From NCBI GenBank assembly GCA_016293915.1, contig JAEDCY010000010.1, positions 1 through 64,000 on the forward strand: a DNA stretch of 64,000 nucleotides. The letters run 5' to 3'. The position numbers were made by a program, and so were the translations under genes. How positions within the stretch are numbered: position 1 is the stretch's first letter; every line of letters starts with the position of its first letter. Shown piece after piece: positions 34,789 to 43,557 of the stretch. The DNA is from Treponema sp. Its GTDB lineage: Bacteria > Spirochaetota > Spirochaetia > Treponematales > Treponemataceae. The notes beneath the pieces were generated by a model. It was not told the origin of the DNA. It was given only the letters and a program-made list of their open reading frames with translations, and did no database searches.

Positions 34789-36424
34789 GCTTAAACTCCT
34801 TAAAAGAAGCACTTCCGCCTGCTTTTTCGGTTGAATAGCAGAATAATGCAAAACGAACACCTACAAACTGATCCAAAGTATAACGAAGCTTTACTGGATC
34901 GCCAAAATCTTCAAAAGCCTCTTTTTCATCCAGATTTTCACTAAAAGCAAATTGAACCTGCTCTTTTGTGTGTTCTAAATTGAAAGTTGCATTTAATTTA
35001 AGTTTTGGAGAAGAAAGATCTTTTTCAGTGGTAATTACTGGTTCTTCATCATCAAAGACTCCCATAGACCACGGACTATATGGAATCTTATGTTCTGCGA
35101 TAATAAGCTTGTATTTATCATCTTTTTTGGTGATTCCTATAAATCCATATTCACCTTCGAGTGCGCAAAGTCCTGCAATGTCTCCGTTGTTCAGTTTTGA
35201 TACATCAACTTCTACACTACCTGCACAGTGTTCTGTAAAAGTTCTTTGTGTAAGAGTATTTGCTGCCTGAACTACATTTTTGCAGATTTTATCAGTTTTT
35301 ATAGTGAAAGTATCAGCTTCAAGCTTCACAAGAGCTTTATTAGGAATATGATTCCACTGCCAGGCCGGATTTGTAAAGTCATTGCTGTAAAGAGGCTTAT
35401 ACTGATAATCCGGGCGCAGATCAGGGACAGTTACTTCTCTTGGCGTAAAACCGGCTGCTCCAAATACAGGGAAATCATCATCAAACTTTACAGGTACTAA
35501 AACCGGGATTCTACCCAAAGCACCATGGTCTTGGAATACGATAGAGTACCAGTTTCCGTTTGGAGCCTGAACAATTCCACCCTGGGCTGTTCCACTGTTC
35601 CAGTTTGCCAGATCTGAGCACAAAACATCCTTTCCGGTATAAGGGCCTTCAATTTTATCAGAAACATAGCAGGCTTCTGTACGCATCTTTCCTTTTGGCA
35701 TATGAATAAAGAAGATGTAGTATTTTCCGTTAATCTTATAAATATGGCTTCCTTCATAACCCAAAATCACATTTTCGGGATTATCTCGGATTATTACTTT
35801 ATTAATTCCACCAGCTTTGGGTCCAGACAGATCTGCCTCCATTTCTGTAAGTGTTATATTCATATTTCCGCTCACACAGTAAACGCGGCCATCATCATCA
35901 AAAAGTAGCGACATATCATGATAAAAGCCTTTTATTTCTGAACGCTGCCAGGGGCCTTCTATTTTTTCAGATGTAAACAAATAGGTCTTTCCTGTGTCAT
36001 TTGCAACAAAAGAAATATAAAATTTACCCTTGTGATGACGAATGCAGGCAGCCCACATTCCTTTTCCGTAGGCTCCCTTATTGTCTGCTAGCGTCTCTTT
36101 TTCTGTGGATTCAAGTTCGTCGTAAACATAAGCCGCATGTTCCCAGTCTACAAGATTGTAAGAACGCAAAATTTCGCAGCCCGGCATAAAGTGCATTGTA
36201 GTACTTACCATGTAGTAAGTATTGTCTACACGGATAATATCTGGATCCGGGAAGTCTGCGGGGATGATGTAGGAGGAGGATTTTCTCATAGTGAATGGAT
36301 TTGTTTCTTCGGGATTTATAGGGATATTTTTCATTTTCTGATTCCTTACGATTGTTAGTATGAAAAAGATAAGTATAACCAAACTAGTAACTAACAGTCG
36401 ATAGTTTTTGAATTCTTTTTTCAT
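34775..36424 (-). CDS. Glycoside hydrolase family 43, exported beta-xylosidase/arabinofuranosidase type
   Basis: A 549-residue protein. Residues 1-27 form a signal peptide or N-terminal anchor (LLVTSLVILIFFILTIV). The five-bladed beta-propeller begins with ADFPDPDIIRVDNTYYMVST, whose second Asp is the family catalytic base. EGSHIYKINGKYYIF carries the likely catalytic acid Glu. Residues of about 340-549 look like the concanavalin-type C-terminal domain of GH43 beta-xylosidases. It would cleave xylan or arabinan side chains, which fits a gut or rumen habitat. Substrate is inferred. Confidence 0.88.
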   Translation of the reverse strand: MKKEFKNYRLLVTSLVILIFFILTIVRNQKMKNIPINPEETNPFTMRKSSSYIIPADFPDPDIIRVDNTYYMVSTTMHFMPGCEILRSYNLVDWEHAAYVYDELESTEKETLADNKGAYGKGMWAACIRHHKGKFYISFVANDTGKTYLFTSEKIEGPWQRSEIKGFYHDMSLLFDDDGRVYCVSGNMNITLTEMEADLSGPKAGGINKVIIRDNPENVILGYEGSHIYKINGKYYIFFIHMPKGKMRTEACYVSDKIEGPYTGKDVLCSDLANWNSGTAQGGIVQAPNGNWYSIVFQDHGALGRIPVLVPVKFDDDFPVFGAAGFTPREVTVPDLRPDYQYKPLYSNDFTNPAWQWNHIPNKALVKLEADTFTIKTDKICKNVVQAANTLTQRTFTEHCAGSVEVDVSKLNNGDIAGLCALEGEYGFIGITKKDDKYKLIIAEHKIPYSPWSMGVFDDEEPVITTEKDLSSPKLKLNATFNLEHTKEQVQFAFSENLDEKEAFEDFGDPVKLRYTLDQFVGVRFALFCYSTEKAGGSASFKEFKLDLL

Positions 36425-36523
36425 TTTATGATTTTATAATACTGTTAAAACAATATCTTGTAAACTTACTAACGTTAGTTTATAAATAAAAAGGAGATTT
36501 CCAGTAGTTAGTTTTCAATTATT

Positions 36524-37171
36524 TTATTGTCTGCAGATTTTGTCTAATCGTGAAACATTTTCTGATATAAAGTCGGCTCCGGCTTCTTCAAGTTCTTCGC
36601 GGCTTCCATAGCCAAAGAGAACTCCGCAGGATTTGAGGCCGATTTTTTTTGCGCCAAGAATGTCGTGCTTGCGGTCCCCAATCATCAGGATTTTTGATTT
36701 ATCCGATATGTGATTGCGCTCGATTGCGTATGCAATAACTTCGTCTTTTTTACTGCGACTTTCATCCATCAGGCTTCCGCAGACATTTTCAAAATATTGT
36801 GCCAGGCCAAAGTGTTCTATAATGCGAACTGAATATTCTTCCGGTTTTGAGGTAGCCACGACTAACTTTTTTCCTGCAGCTTTAAGACCAGCCAGGAGTT
36901 CCGGGATTCCAGGATAAACTGAATTTTCTAGCAGGCCCTTTGTTGCAAAATATTCACGATATTTTTTTACACCTTCTGCGACTTTCTGCTCATCAAAGCC
37001 GAATTGAGTTTTGAAAGTTTCTGGCAATGGTGGTCCGATAAATGTACAAAGAGTTTCGTAGGTAGGAATTTTAATTCCAAAATATTTTAGTGCATGGATA
37101 AAAGAATTTGTAATTCCCTGGGCTGGGTCTGTGAGTGTTCCGTCGAGATCAAAGAAAAGATAATCAAACAT
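36524..37171 (-). CDS. HAD-family phosphatase, phosphoglycolate phosphatase-like
   Basis: A 215-residue protein with all HAD motifs: nucleophile FFDLDGTLTD, motif II VVATSKP, the Lys region around SRSKKDEV, and motif IV MIGDRKHDILGAK. A helical cap domain follows motif I. The closest recognisable group is the Gph/pyrophosphatase PpaX type that acts on phosphoglycolate or nucleotides. It stands alone, minus strand, near a dispersed repeat. Confidence 0.88.
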   Translation of the reverse strand: MFDYLFFDLDGTLTDPAQGITNSFIHALKYFGIKIPTYETLCTFIGPPLPETFKTQFGFDEQKVAEGVKKYREYFATKGLLENSVYPGIPELLAGLKAAGKKLVVATSKPEEYSVRIIEHFGLAQYFENVCGSLMDESRSKKDEVIAYAIERNHISDKSKILMIGDRKHDILGAKKIGLKSCGVLFGYGSREELEEAGADFISENVSRLDKICRQ

Positions 37172-37210
37172 AAGGCATTATAAAAAGACAGTGATTAGTG
37201 GGTCAAGGGT

Positions 37211-37291
37211 GTCATTGAGAATGAAGTGAAGTAATGTATAAAATAGATTGCTTCGTCGCTTCTCTCCCAGGGCTTCGCTCCTCGCAATGAC
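37211..37291. repeat. Dispersed repeat with GTCATTG ends
   Basis: Inverted ends GTCATTGAGA and TCGCAATGAC enclose GATTGCTTCGTCGCTTCTCT and GGGCTTCGCTCCTCG. It is the familiar GTCATTGCGAG type of bacterial intergenic repeat. It runs into the open frame upstream of the ABC exporter start and encodes the spurious residues LRRFSPRASLLAMTE. Confidence 0.7.
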
Positions 37292-37334
37292 AGAGATGTG
37301 TTGTAATTTATTATGTCATTCTGATATTATTAAA

Positions 37335-39071
37335 ATGATGGACTTTTCTAAAAAACCGCTTAAGATATTTTTCTCTTATTATAAACCTCATATCAGACTT
37401 TTTATTGCTGATATGCTTTGTGCTTTTTGTATGGCTTCAATTGATGTTGCCTTCCCGATGTTTTCACGTTATGCGCTTAATACACTTATTCCAAATCATC
37501 AGCTTAAAACTTTTTTGACGCTGGTTGGAATTCTGCTCATTGGCTTTTGTATTCATAAAATGTGTAACTGGTTTGTCGCTTATTGGGGACACGTTTTTGG
37601 AAACCGCGTTGAGCAGGATATGAGACGGGATGTTTTTAATCATCTTGAAGAATTGCCTTTCAGTTTTTACGATACAAACCGCACGGGAAAAATCATGTCA
37701 CGTGCAACTACCGATCTTTTTGAAATTACAGAGCTTGCTCATCATGGGCCGGAAGATTTTTCTATTGCCATGCTGAATCTGATAGGTTCTTTTATTCTTC
37801 TTCTGACAATCAGATGGGAGCTTGCAATTATTGTTTTCATAATGCTGCCTGCTATCTTTTTTATCGTTTTTACTTCTCGTCGTAATCTTTCTAAAGCCTC
37901 TGCTAAGGTAAAAGAGACAACTGCAGAAGTAAACGCTGGTCTGGAATCCAGCATCTCTGGTATTCGGGTTACAAAAGGGTTTGCAAATGAAGATTATGAG
38001 CGTACTCGTTTTGACTTTTATAATAAACAGTATAGTGCTGCAAAGCAAAACCGCTTTCGTTACATGGCAAGCTTCTTTTCAAATATTGAATTCTGCAATA
38101 ATTTGCTTTCTTTGCTTACCCTTGCTGTGGGCGGTTATTTTATTATGAAGGGGAAAATGACTCTGCCAGATTTAGTTGCAGCTAACTTATTTGTAGCAAG
38201 CTTTGTTGGACCAATTAAAAAACTAAACAATTTTGTTGAACAGTTTGCTACAGGAATGGCCGGTTTTAACAGATTTATAGAAATTATGAAAACTGAGCCT
38301 GAGCCAGCTGATGCTCCTGATGCTGTAGAGATTCTTTCAGCAAGAGGCAATATCAGTTTTAAGAATGTTGACTTTTCTTATACTCCGGATTTTCCTGTTT
38401 TGAAAAATATTAATCTGGATATTCATTCCGGAGAAAAGTTTGCACTTGTCGGGGCCAGTGGTGGAGGAAAATCTACTATTTGTAATTTGATTCCACGCTT
38501 TTATGAAATTACCGGCGGTTCAATCAGCCTTGATGGAATTGATATTCAAAAGATAAAAAAGCATTCACTTCGCAGTCAGATTGGAATTGTTCAGCAGGAT
38601 GTATTTTTATTTGCTGGAACAATTCGTGAAAATATTGCTTATGGTAAACCTGATGCCACAGATGAAGAAATTATTCTTGCAGCAAAAAGGGCCGAAATTC
38701 ACGATGACATTATGCTCATGCCTAACGGCTATGATTCTGTGGTGGGAGAGCGAGGTATAAAACTAAGCGGCGGCCAGAAACAGAGAGTTTCTATTGCACG
38801 ATGCTTCCTCAAAAATCCACCTATTCTTATTCTTGATGAAGCAACTTCTGCCCTTGATACAGCAACAGAAATAAAGATTCAGCATTCTTTTGATGCTCTT
38901 TCTAAAGGCCGTACTACTCTTGTAATAGCTCACCGCCTTTCTACAGTAAAAAATGCAGATAAGATTGCTGTTGTAAATGACCATGGAATAGTCGAGCTTG
39001 GTACTCATGAAGAGCTTATGGCAAAAAAGGGTGAGTACTATAAATTACAGAGTGTTCAGATAGCTGAGTAA
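37335..39071 (+). CDS. ABC exporter, fused permease and ATPase (multidrug/lipid type)
   Basis: A 578-residue half-transporter with six membrane segments followed by an ATPase domain: Walker A GASGGGKST, Q-loop GIVQQDVF, signature LSGGQKQR, Walker B PILILDEATSALD, H-loop AHRLST. It resembles MsbA/BmrA exporters; the substrate is unknown. The open frame extends to 37248, but that segment is dispersed repeat; the ATG at 37335 (or 37338) gives a normal N-terminus. No clear Shine-Dalgarno is present. Confidence 0.9.
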   Translation: MMDFSKKPLKIFFSYYKPHIRLFIADMLCAFCMASIDVAFPMFSRYALNTLIPNHQLKTFLTLVGILLIGFCIHKMCNWFVAYWGHVFGNRVEQDMRRDVFNHLEELPFSFYDTNRTGKIMSRATTDLFEITELAHHGPEDFSIAMLNLIGSFILLLTIRWELAIIVFIMLPAIFFIVFTSRRNLSKASAKVKETTAEVNAGLESSISGIRVTKGFANEDYERTRFDFYNKQYSAAKQNRFRYMASFFSNIEFCNNLLSLLTLAVGGYFIMKGKMTLPDLVAANLFVASFVGPIKKLNNFVEQFATGMAGFNRFIEIMKTEPEPADAPDAVEILSARGNISFKNVDFSYTPDFPVLKNINLDIHSGEKFALVGASGGGKSTICNLIPRFYEITGGSISLDGIDIQKIKKHSLRSQIGIVQQDVFLFAGTIRENIAYGKPDATDEEIILAAKRAEIHDDIMLMPNGYDSVVGERGIKLSGGQKQRVSIARCFLKNPPILILDEATSALDTATEIKIQHSFDALSKGRTTLVIAHRLSTVKNADKIAVVNDHGIVELGTHEELMAKKGEYYKLQSVQIAE

Positions 39072-39081
39072 TTAAATCAAC

Positions 39082-39387
39082 TTACAAAAATAATTCTGCA
39101 ATAAATACAACAGCACAGCAGGCACAGGCAACTGGGAAAAGTCCAAGTCCTATATAAGATAAAATAATTCCAACAGCAAGTGCGATTATGCCTGCAATAG
39201 GAGACTGTGTAGCTTCTATGATGGAAGGGAATGTCATTACTGCAAGAGTTATGTAAGGTACATAATACAAAAATGATTTTATAAAGCGATTTTTGATTGG
39301 CTTACGAATTAATGTAAGAGGAAGAACTCGAATTAAATAAGAAACAAAAAAAGCTGTAAAAATAGATAAATAGATATATGAATTCAT
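39082..39387 (-). CDS. azlD: AzlD-type branched-chain amino acid exporter subunit
   Basis: A 101-residue protein with about four membrane segments and the AzlD features RVLPLTLIRKP and YVPYITLAVMTFP. It works with AzlC to export branched-chain amino acids or analogues. It lies about 80 bp downstream of azlC on the same strand, the usual order azlC-azlD. Confidence 0.88.
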   Translation of the reverse strand: MNSYIYLSIFTAFFVSYLIRVLPLTLIRKPIKNRFIKSFLYYVPYITLAVMTFPSIIEATQSPIAGIIALAVGIILSYIGLGLFPVACACCAVVFIAELFL

Positions 39388-39470
39388 AATTTAATCTCCA
39401 TAAAGGTGATTTCGAAATTTCATTCAAACTACTCAAACACCGGATTATTGTTTGAATCAGATTTAATCAC

Positions 39471-40178
39471 TTAATCATTGTTATCATCAGGAATCGGTTT
39501 AATTAAAGCAACAATACTTGAAATTACAACTGTAAGAATTATAGTACGTGTGCTACCAGAAAGTTGACTAACTAACGGTAGTTTTGTAAAAGCAAAACTT
39601 GCTGCAAAACTTACAAGTACAGAAACCATAATTACAATATTCTTTTTTGCAGGAGGAACGATTATAGCAAGAAACATTCCATAAAGAGCAACAGAAAGTG
39701 CGCTGACTACACGAGTTGGTAAAAAGTTACCAGCTATAATTCCAAGTGAAGTTCCAATACTCCAAAGTGGAATCGCAACTAGTAAAGCTCCATAATTATA
39801 AAAAGGATTTATGTATCCTGGTCTTGCTATTGTAATTCCAAAGATTTCATCAGTTACACCAAAACCAATAAAAAAGCGATGAATTAAAGGAGTCTTTGGA
39901 TCAAAGCGTTGTGTAAGAGCAGTACTCATAAGAAGATAACGCGCATTTACAACAAGAGTTATCAATGCGATTTCTATGAAAGAAGCTGCTGTCTGCATTG
40001 ATGTAAATAGAGCATATTCACCTGCAGAAGCAACACAAAAAAAGCTTGCTATAAAACCTTGTAGTGGAGTAAGGCTTGCATTACGTGCAACAATTCCAAG
40101 AGAAAAAGAAACTGCAAAATACCCGAGACCAATAGGAAGGCCGTCTCGCATGCCTTCGAGAAAAACTTTATTTTTCAT
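39471..40178 (-). CDS. azlC: AzlC-type branched-chain amino acid exporter
   Basis: A 235-residue membrane protein. GMRDGLPIGLGYFAVSFSLG at the N-terminus, NARYLLMSTALTQRF and the GVTDEIF segment are typical of AzlC. It is the larger subunit of the AzlCD exporter. The short palindrome CTAACGGTAG falls within its coding sequence near 39572. Confidence 0.9.
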   Translation of the reverse strand: MKNKVFLEGMRDGLPIGLGYFAVSFSLGIVARNASLTPLQGFIASFFCVASAGEYALFTSMQTAASFIEIALITLVVNARYLLMSTALTQRFDPKTPLIHRFFIGFGVTDEIFGITIARPGYINPFYNYGALLVAIPLWSIGTSLGIIAGNFLPTRVVSALSVALYGMFLAIIVPPAKKNIVIMVSVLVSFAASFAFTKLPLVSQLSGSTRTIILTVVISSIVALIKPIPDDNND

Positions 40179-40200
40179 GTTCTACCATTTAAATTAAAAA

Positions 40201-40246
40201 AACGGTGGTTTTGATACACCTGCTTTGCAGGTACTCAACCACCGTT
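40201..40246. repeat. Dispersed palindrome between azlC and the DHH gene
   Basis: AACGGTGGTTTTGATACACC, inner hairpin CCTGCTTTGCAGG and TACTCAACCACCGTT. It is an enlarged member of the TTTCGA...CTCAACCACC family with an extra internal stem. It lies in the 5' region of azlC and 3' of the DHH-family gene, and its strong stem could terminate the latter. Confidence 0.7.
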
Positions 40247-40282
40247 TGCATTTTAGCATAATATTATATCTTTGCCAAATAA

Positions 40283-41209
40283 CTAAGCGTTTGCCATAGC
40301 CTTCAATTCTGCAAGCATCTTTGGTAAGTCGCTTTCCATATTCTCGTTTGTGAACTGGCAGGTACCAACTTTTTCGTGACCACCGCCACCATATTTCAGC
40401 ATCAAACTTCCGACATTTACTTTACTTGTCTTGTTTAAGATACTATAACCAACGGCAGCAGAACATCCCTGTCCACCACGACCACTTACAATCCATGCCG
40501 AAATATTCTGCTCAGGATACATAGAGTAAATCATAAAGCGGTTTCCGGTATAAATAGGATCAACACCACGTAAATCAGAAATAATAAGATTTCCTTCTGT
40601 AATTGTGTGTGCCTTTACCATTTCTTTGAATTTTTCTGTCTGTTCATTATAAACTTCAATTCTTTCCTGTACATCAGGCATTGCAAGAATTTCTTCTGTT
40701 GATTTATCGCGGCAGGCAACCATGAGTTTTTCCATGAGCTCATAGTTAGGTACAGTAAACTCACGCCAGCGGCCAAGACCTGTTCTTGGGTCCATTAAAA
40801 AGCCAACAAGAATCCAGCCTTTTGGATTCTGGATTTCATCAATTGTAAGATTGCCAGAATCCACTTTATCAACAGCATTCATAATATCATCAAAGTTTGG
40901 GAACTTTTCTTTTCCGCCGTAATATTCGTAAATAATACGTGCGCAAGATGGAGTTATGCGGCTTTCGCCTTTATATTTTCCTTCAAGTTGATTTCTTTCA
41001 AATTCACTTGAATGATGATCAAACCAAAGACCACAACCTTCTACAAATGGAACGTTTGCTAGACAGTCATTGCTGTCTATCGGGATAAGCCCGTCCTGTA
41101 AATCTTTTGGATGAGCAAATTTCCAGTGATCAATAACGCCGGCCTCAAGAAGAAGTGCTCCGCATGCAAGTCCGTCAAAATCAGATCGTGTAACAAGTCT
41201 CATTGCCAT
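40283..41209 (-). CDS. DHH-family phosphoesterase, exopolyphosphatase-like
   Basis: A 308-residue protein. RSDFDGLACGAL is the DxDG-type metal motif, LWFDHHSSE is the namesake DHH-type motif, and KYGGGGHEKVGTCQF is the DHHA1 GGGH motif. The family contains oligoribonucleases, c-di-AMP/pApA hydrolases (NrnA/GdpP-like) and pyrophosphatases. The exact substrate is not settled by sequence. It stands alone, divergent from mnmA. Confidence 0.85.
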   Translation of the reverse strand: MAMRLVTRSDFDGLACGALLLEAGVIDHWKFAHPKDLQDGLIPIDSNDCLANVPFVEGCGLWFDHHSSEFERNQLEGKYKGESRITPSCARIIYEYYGGKEKFPNFDDIMNAVDKVDSGNLTIDEIQNPKGWILVGFLMDPRTGLGRWREFTVPNYELMEKLMVACRDKSTEEILAMPDVQERIEVYNEQTEKFKEMVKAHTITEGNLIISDLRGVDPIYTGNRFMIYSMYPEQNISAWIVSGRGGQGCSAAVGYSILNKTSKVNVGSLMLKYGGGGHEKVGTCQFTNENMESDLPKMLAELKAMANA

Positions 41210-41308
41210 AATAATTCCCTCTTTATAAAAACGATTTTATACATATATTTTAACCTACTTTTTTAAAAAAAGATATTTTTAAATTTACTTTTATATTATT
41301 TTACCTTG

Positions 41309-41375
41309 TGATATAGTAGGGAAAAGAGTTTAATAAGCAGGTGGTTTCGATACGGCTGTCGCCTACTCAACCACC
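41309..41375 (+). promoter_or_regulatory. mnmA: mnmA promoter and palindrome in its leader
   Basis: TGATATAGT at 41309-41317 is an extended -10 element. The leader then holds the dispersed palindrome at 41340-41375 (GGTGGTTTCGATACGG to TACTCAACCACC), about 24 bp before the ATG. The same arrangement, extended -10 followed by a palindrome and then the start, occurs at gyrA. Confidence 0.5.
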
Positions 41376-41398
41376 GTGTGATTTTATGTAGGTTTTTT

Positions 41399-42577
41399 AT
41401 GAATTACGAAATGCAGGAAATGCCAAAGGCTGGAGATACAGTTGTAGTTGGAATGTCGGGTGGTGTAGATTCTACTCTTACTGCCCTTTTGCTGCTGGAA
41501 CGAGGCTGCAAGGTTATTGGTGCAACTATGTCGCTTTGGGATGGAAGTCTTCCGGAAATCCATACAGGAACAAAAACCCGCGAAGCCTGTTTTGGTCCTG
41601 GCGAAGAAGAAAATATAAAAGAATGTAAGCGTTTTTGCGAGGCTCATGGAATTGAATATCATGTAATAGACGTAAAAGAAAACTATCGCAAAGAAATCCT
41701 TGAATATTTTAAAAGTGAATATCGCAGTGGACGTACACCAAATCCATGTATCCGTTGTAATATGATGATTAAGTTTGGTGCACTTTTAAAGGGTATCGAA
41801 AATCTTGGAATTAAGTTTGATTATTTTTGTACCGGTCATTATGCAAAAATTGTTCGTCCAGAAACAGGACTTTTTGATTCTGATAAAAGACCTTGTATGA
41901 TTGCTGGCGCTGAAGATGTTTCAAAAGATCAGACATATTTTTTGTATCGCTTACCTTCAGAAACATTGGAAAAAGTCAGATTCCCGCTTGCTGTAATGAA
42001 AAAGAGTGAGGTTTTTGAGCTTGCTCACAAAGCCGGTCTTGAAGCAGCTAACCGTGAAGAAAGTCAGGATTTTATTGGTGAAGAATATTTTGATATTCTC
42101 TTTGCCGATAAACCTTCTATTCCGGGTGATATTATTGATCTTGATGGACATGTTCTTGGAAAGCATCGCGGTATTGAACATTATACTGTAGGTCAACGAC
42201 GTGGACTTGGTGTGGCAGTAAATTATCCTGTTTATGTTCATTCGATTGATGCTAAGAATAATGTTGTAGTTCTTGCACCAAACGAAGCTCTTAATTCAAA
42301 TGCTTTGATTGCAGATGATTTTGTATGGCCGGCTGGTGTTGAACCAACAGAAGGCTTTGATGCAATGGTAAAAATCAGATTGGCCAGCAAGCCGGCAGTG
42401 GCTCATATTGAACGTTATGTTTGTGATGAAAAAGAAGCTGCTAAGTATCGGGGTCAACCCTGGAAGATAACTTTTGAGCAGCCGCAAAGGGCAGTTGCAC
42501 CTGGACAGTCGGCAGTGCTTTATAAGGATGGAGTTATTGTAGGAGGCGGAGTGATTTTCAAAGCCATGTCAAACTGA
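41399..42577 (+). CDS. mnmA: tRNA-specific 2-thiouridylase
   Basis: A 392-residue enzyme that makes the 2-thio group of wobble uridine 34 in Lys, Glu and Gln tRNAs. The P-loop GMSGGVDST, RTPNPCIRCN with a catalytic Cys, FCTGHYA, DQTYFLYRL and the second Cys region, here DFIGEEYFDIL without an obvious Cys, are seen. The usual second catalytic Cys motif is GxCF(I/V); here SQDFIGE has Asp in that place, so the sulfur-transfer mechanism may use another residue. ATG at 41399 is preferred over an upstream GTG. Confidence 0.88.
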   Translation: MNYEMQEMPKAGDTVVVGMSGGVDSTLTALLLLERGCKVIGATMSLWDGSLPEIHTGTKTREACFGPGEEENIKECKRFCEAHGIEYHVIDVKENYRKEILEYFKSEYRSGRTPNPCIRCNMMIKFGALLKGIENLGIKFDYFCTGHYAKIVRPETGLFDSDKRPCMIAGAEDVSKDQTYFLYRLPSETLEKVRFPLAVMKKSEVFELAHKAGLEAANREESQDFIGEEYFDILFADKPSIPGDIIDLDGHVLGKHRGIEHYTVGQRRGLGVAVNYPVYVHSIDAKNNVVVLAPNEALNSNALIADDFVWPAGVEPTEGFDAMVKIRLASKPAVAHIERYVCDEKEAAKYRGQPWKITFEQPQRAVAPGQSAVLYKDGVIVGGGVIFKAMSN

Positions 42578-42599
42578 ATTGATTTAAGCATCTTGTATT

Positions 42600-42722
42600 A
42601 GATCCCTGCCCCTTCGCAGCATAGCTGCTCGGAGACTCGCTAAAAATGCTCCACTGGAGCATTTTTACGGCTTACAGCCGTCGCTCCCTAAGTTCGTGAT
42701 GACAAGGTAGAGTCAGGGAATG
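42600..42722. repeat. MITE-like dispersed repeat, copy B
   Basis: Core CTTCGCAGCATAGCTGCTCG then GGAGACTCGCTAAAAA, stem TGCTCCA/TGGAGCA flanked by A and T runs, GGCTTACAGCCG and TCGCTCCCTAAGTTCG, ending near GGGAATGACA. The central stem differs from copies A and C at paired positions while remaining perfectly complementary. It fills the gap between mnmA and the amidohydrolase gene. Confidence 0.7.
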
Positions 42723-42731
42723 ACAGAACAG

Positions 42732-43514
42732 TTATAGCTTCAGTAATTTTTCTGCATTTTTGTGCAGAATCATTTCACGTTCTTCGTTAGATAAATCAAG
42801 GCGATTAAATCTTTCTAATTCTTCTTCGTGATCCCACATTGGAAAATCAGAGGCAAACAAGAATCTTTCTACCCCGTGTGCACGAATCATTTTGTTAGCT
42901 TTATCTAACGAAAGCCATTCCAAAGTACTTGAAGTATCAAAATAAACATCTTCTCCAACAAGATACTTCATTGAATTATCCCATTCAGTATAACCGCCAA
43001 AATGAGCTGCAATCAAAGTAAGCTTTGGATGCTTTTTATGAAGATTTAAAATTCTCTGTGGGCCAGAAAAATCATAGCGGTAATCTCCAGCATGCATAAT
43101 AAGTGGCATTTCCAGATCTGTCATGATGTCATAAACATTATCCATGCGGGCTGCATCAATCTGGAATTTCTGAAAATCAGAGTGAAGTTTTATACCATGA
43201 AGGCCAGCTGCTTTTATTCGATGAAGTTCTGCTTCATAATTATCATAATCAGGATGCATGGTTCCAAAGCCAATAAATTCAGGATGTTCTTCGCATTGTT
43301 CAATAGTAAAATTATTAGAAGGCTCAACCTGCATTGCTTTTGTTGCAACAGGTAAAATTACATATTTAGAAACTCCGATTTTTGAACCGCTTTCAAGAAG
43401 TTCTTCAGGGCTTCCGTGATATTTCATTGGATAGTTATAAAAATCGCCGACACTCTTAGAAGCTTTTTCGGCAATTTTTGCAGGATATATGTGACAGTGA
43501 AAATCAATAATCAT
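42732..43514 (-). CDS. Amidohydrolase family 2 metal-dependent hydrolase
   Basis: A 260-residue TIM-barrel protein. MIIDFHCHIYP gives the N-terminal HxH metal motif; GIKLHSDFQ, MPLIMHAGDY, LIAAHFGG and FLFASDFPMW complete the metal and acid residues. The family covers amidohydrolases and decarboxylases such as aminocarboxymuconate-semialdehyde decarboxylase relatives. Substrate is unknown and the neighbours give no hint. Confidence 0.85.
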   Translation of the reverse strand: MIIDFHCHIYPAKIAEKASKSVGDFYNYPMKYHGSPEELLESGSKIGVSKYVILPVATKAMQVEPSNNFTIEQCEEHPEFIGFGTMHPDYDNYEAELHRIKAAGLHGIKLHSDFQKFQIDAARMDNVYDIMTDLEMPLIMHAGDYRYDFSGPQRILNLHKKHPKLTLIAAHFGGYTEWDNSMKYLVGEDVYFDTSSTLEWLSLDKANKMIRAHGVERFLFASDFPMWDHEEELERFNRLDLSNEEREMILHKNAEKLLKL

Positions 43515-43557
43515 AATGCGAAAAGAATACTGTTTTGAAAATAATTAGTCAAATTGA

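Noticed and set aside
37248..37334. N-terminal extension of the ABC exporter
   Set aside because: These 29 codons are translated from the GTCATTG-type dispersed repeat; the exporter begins normally at 37335.
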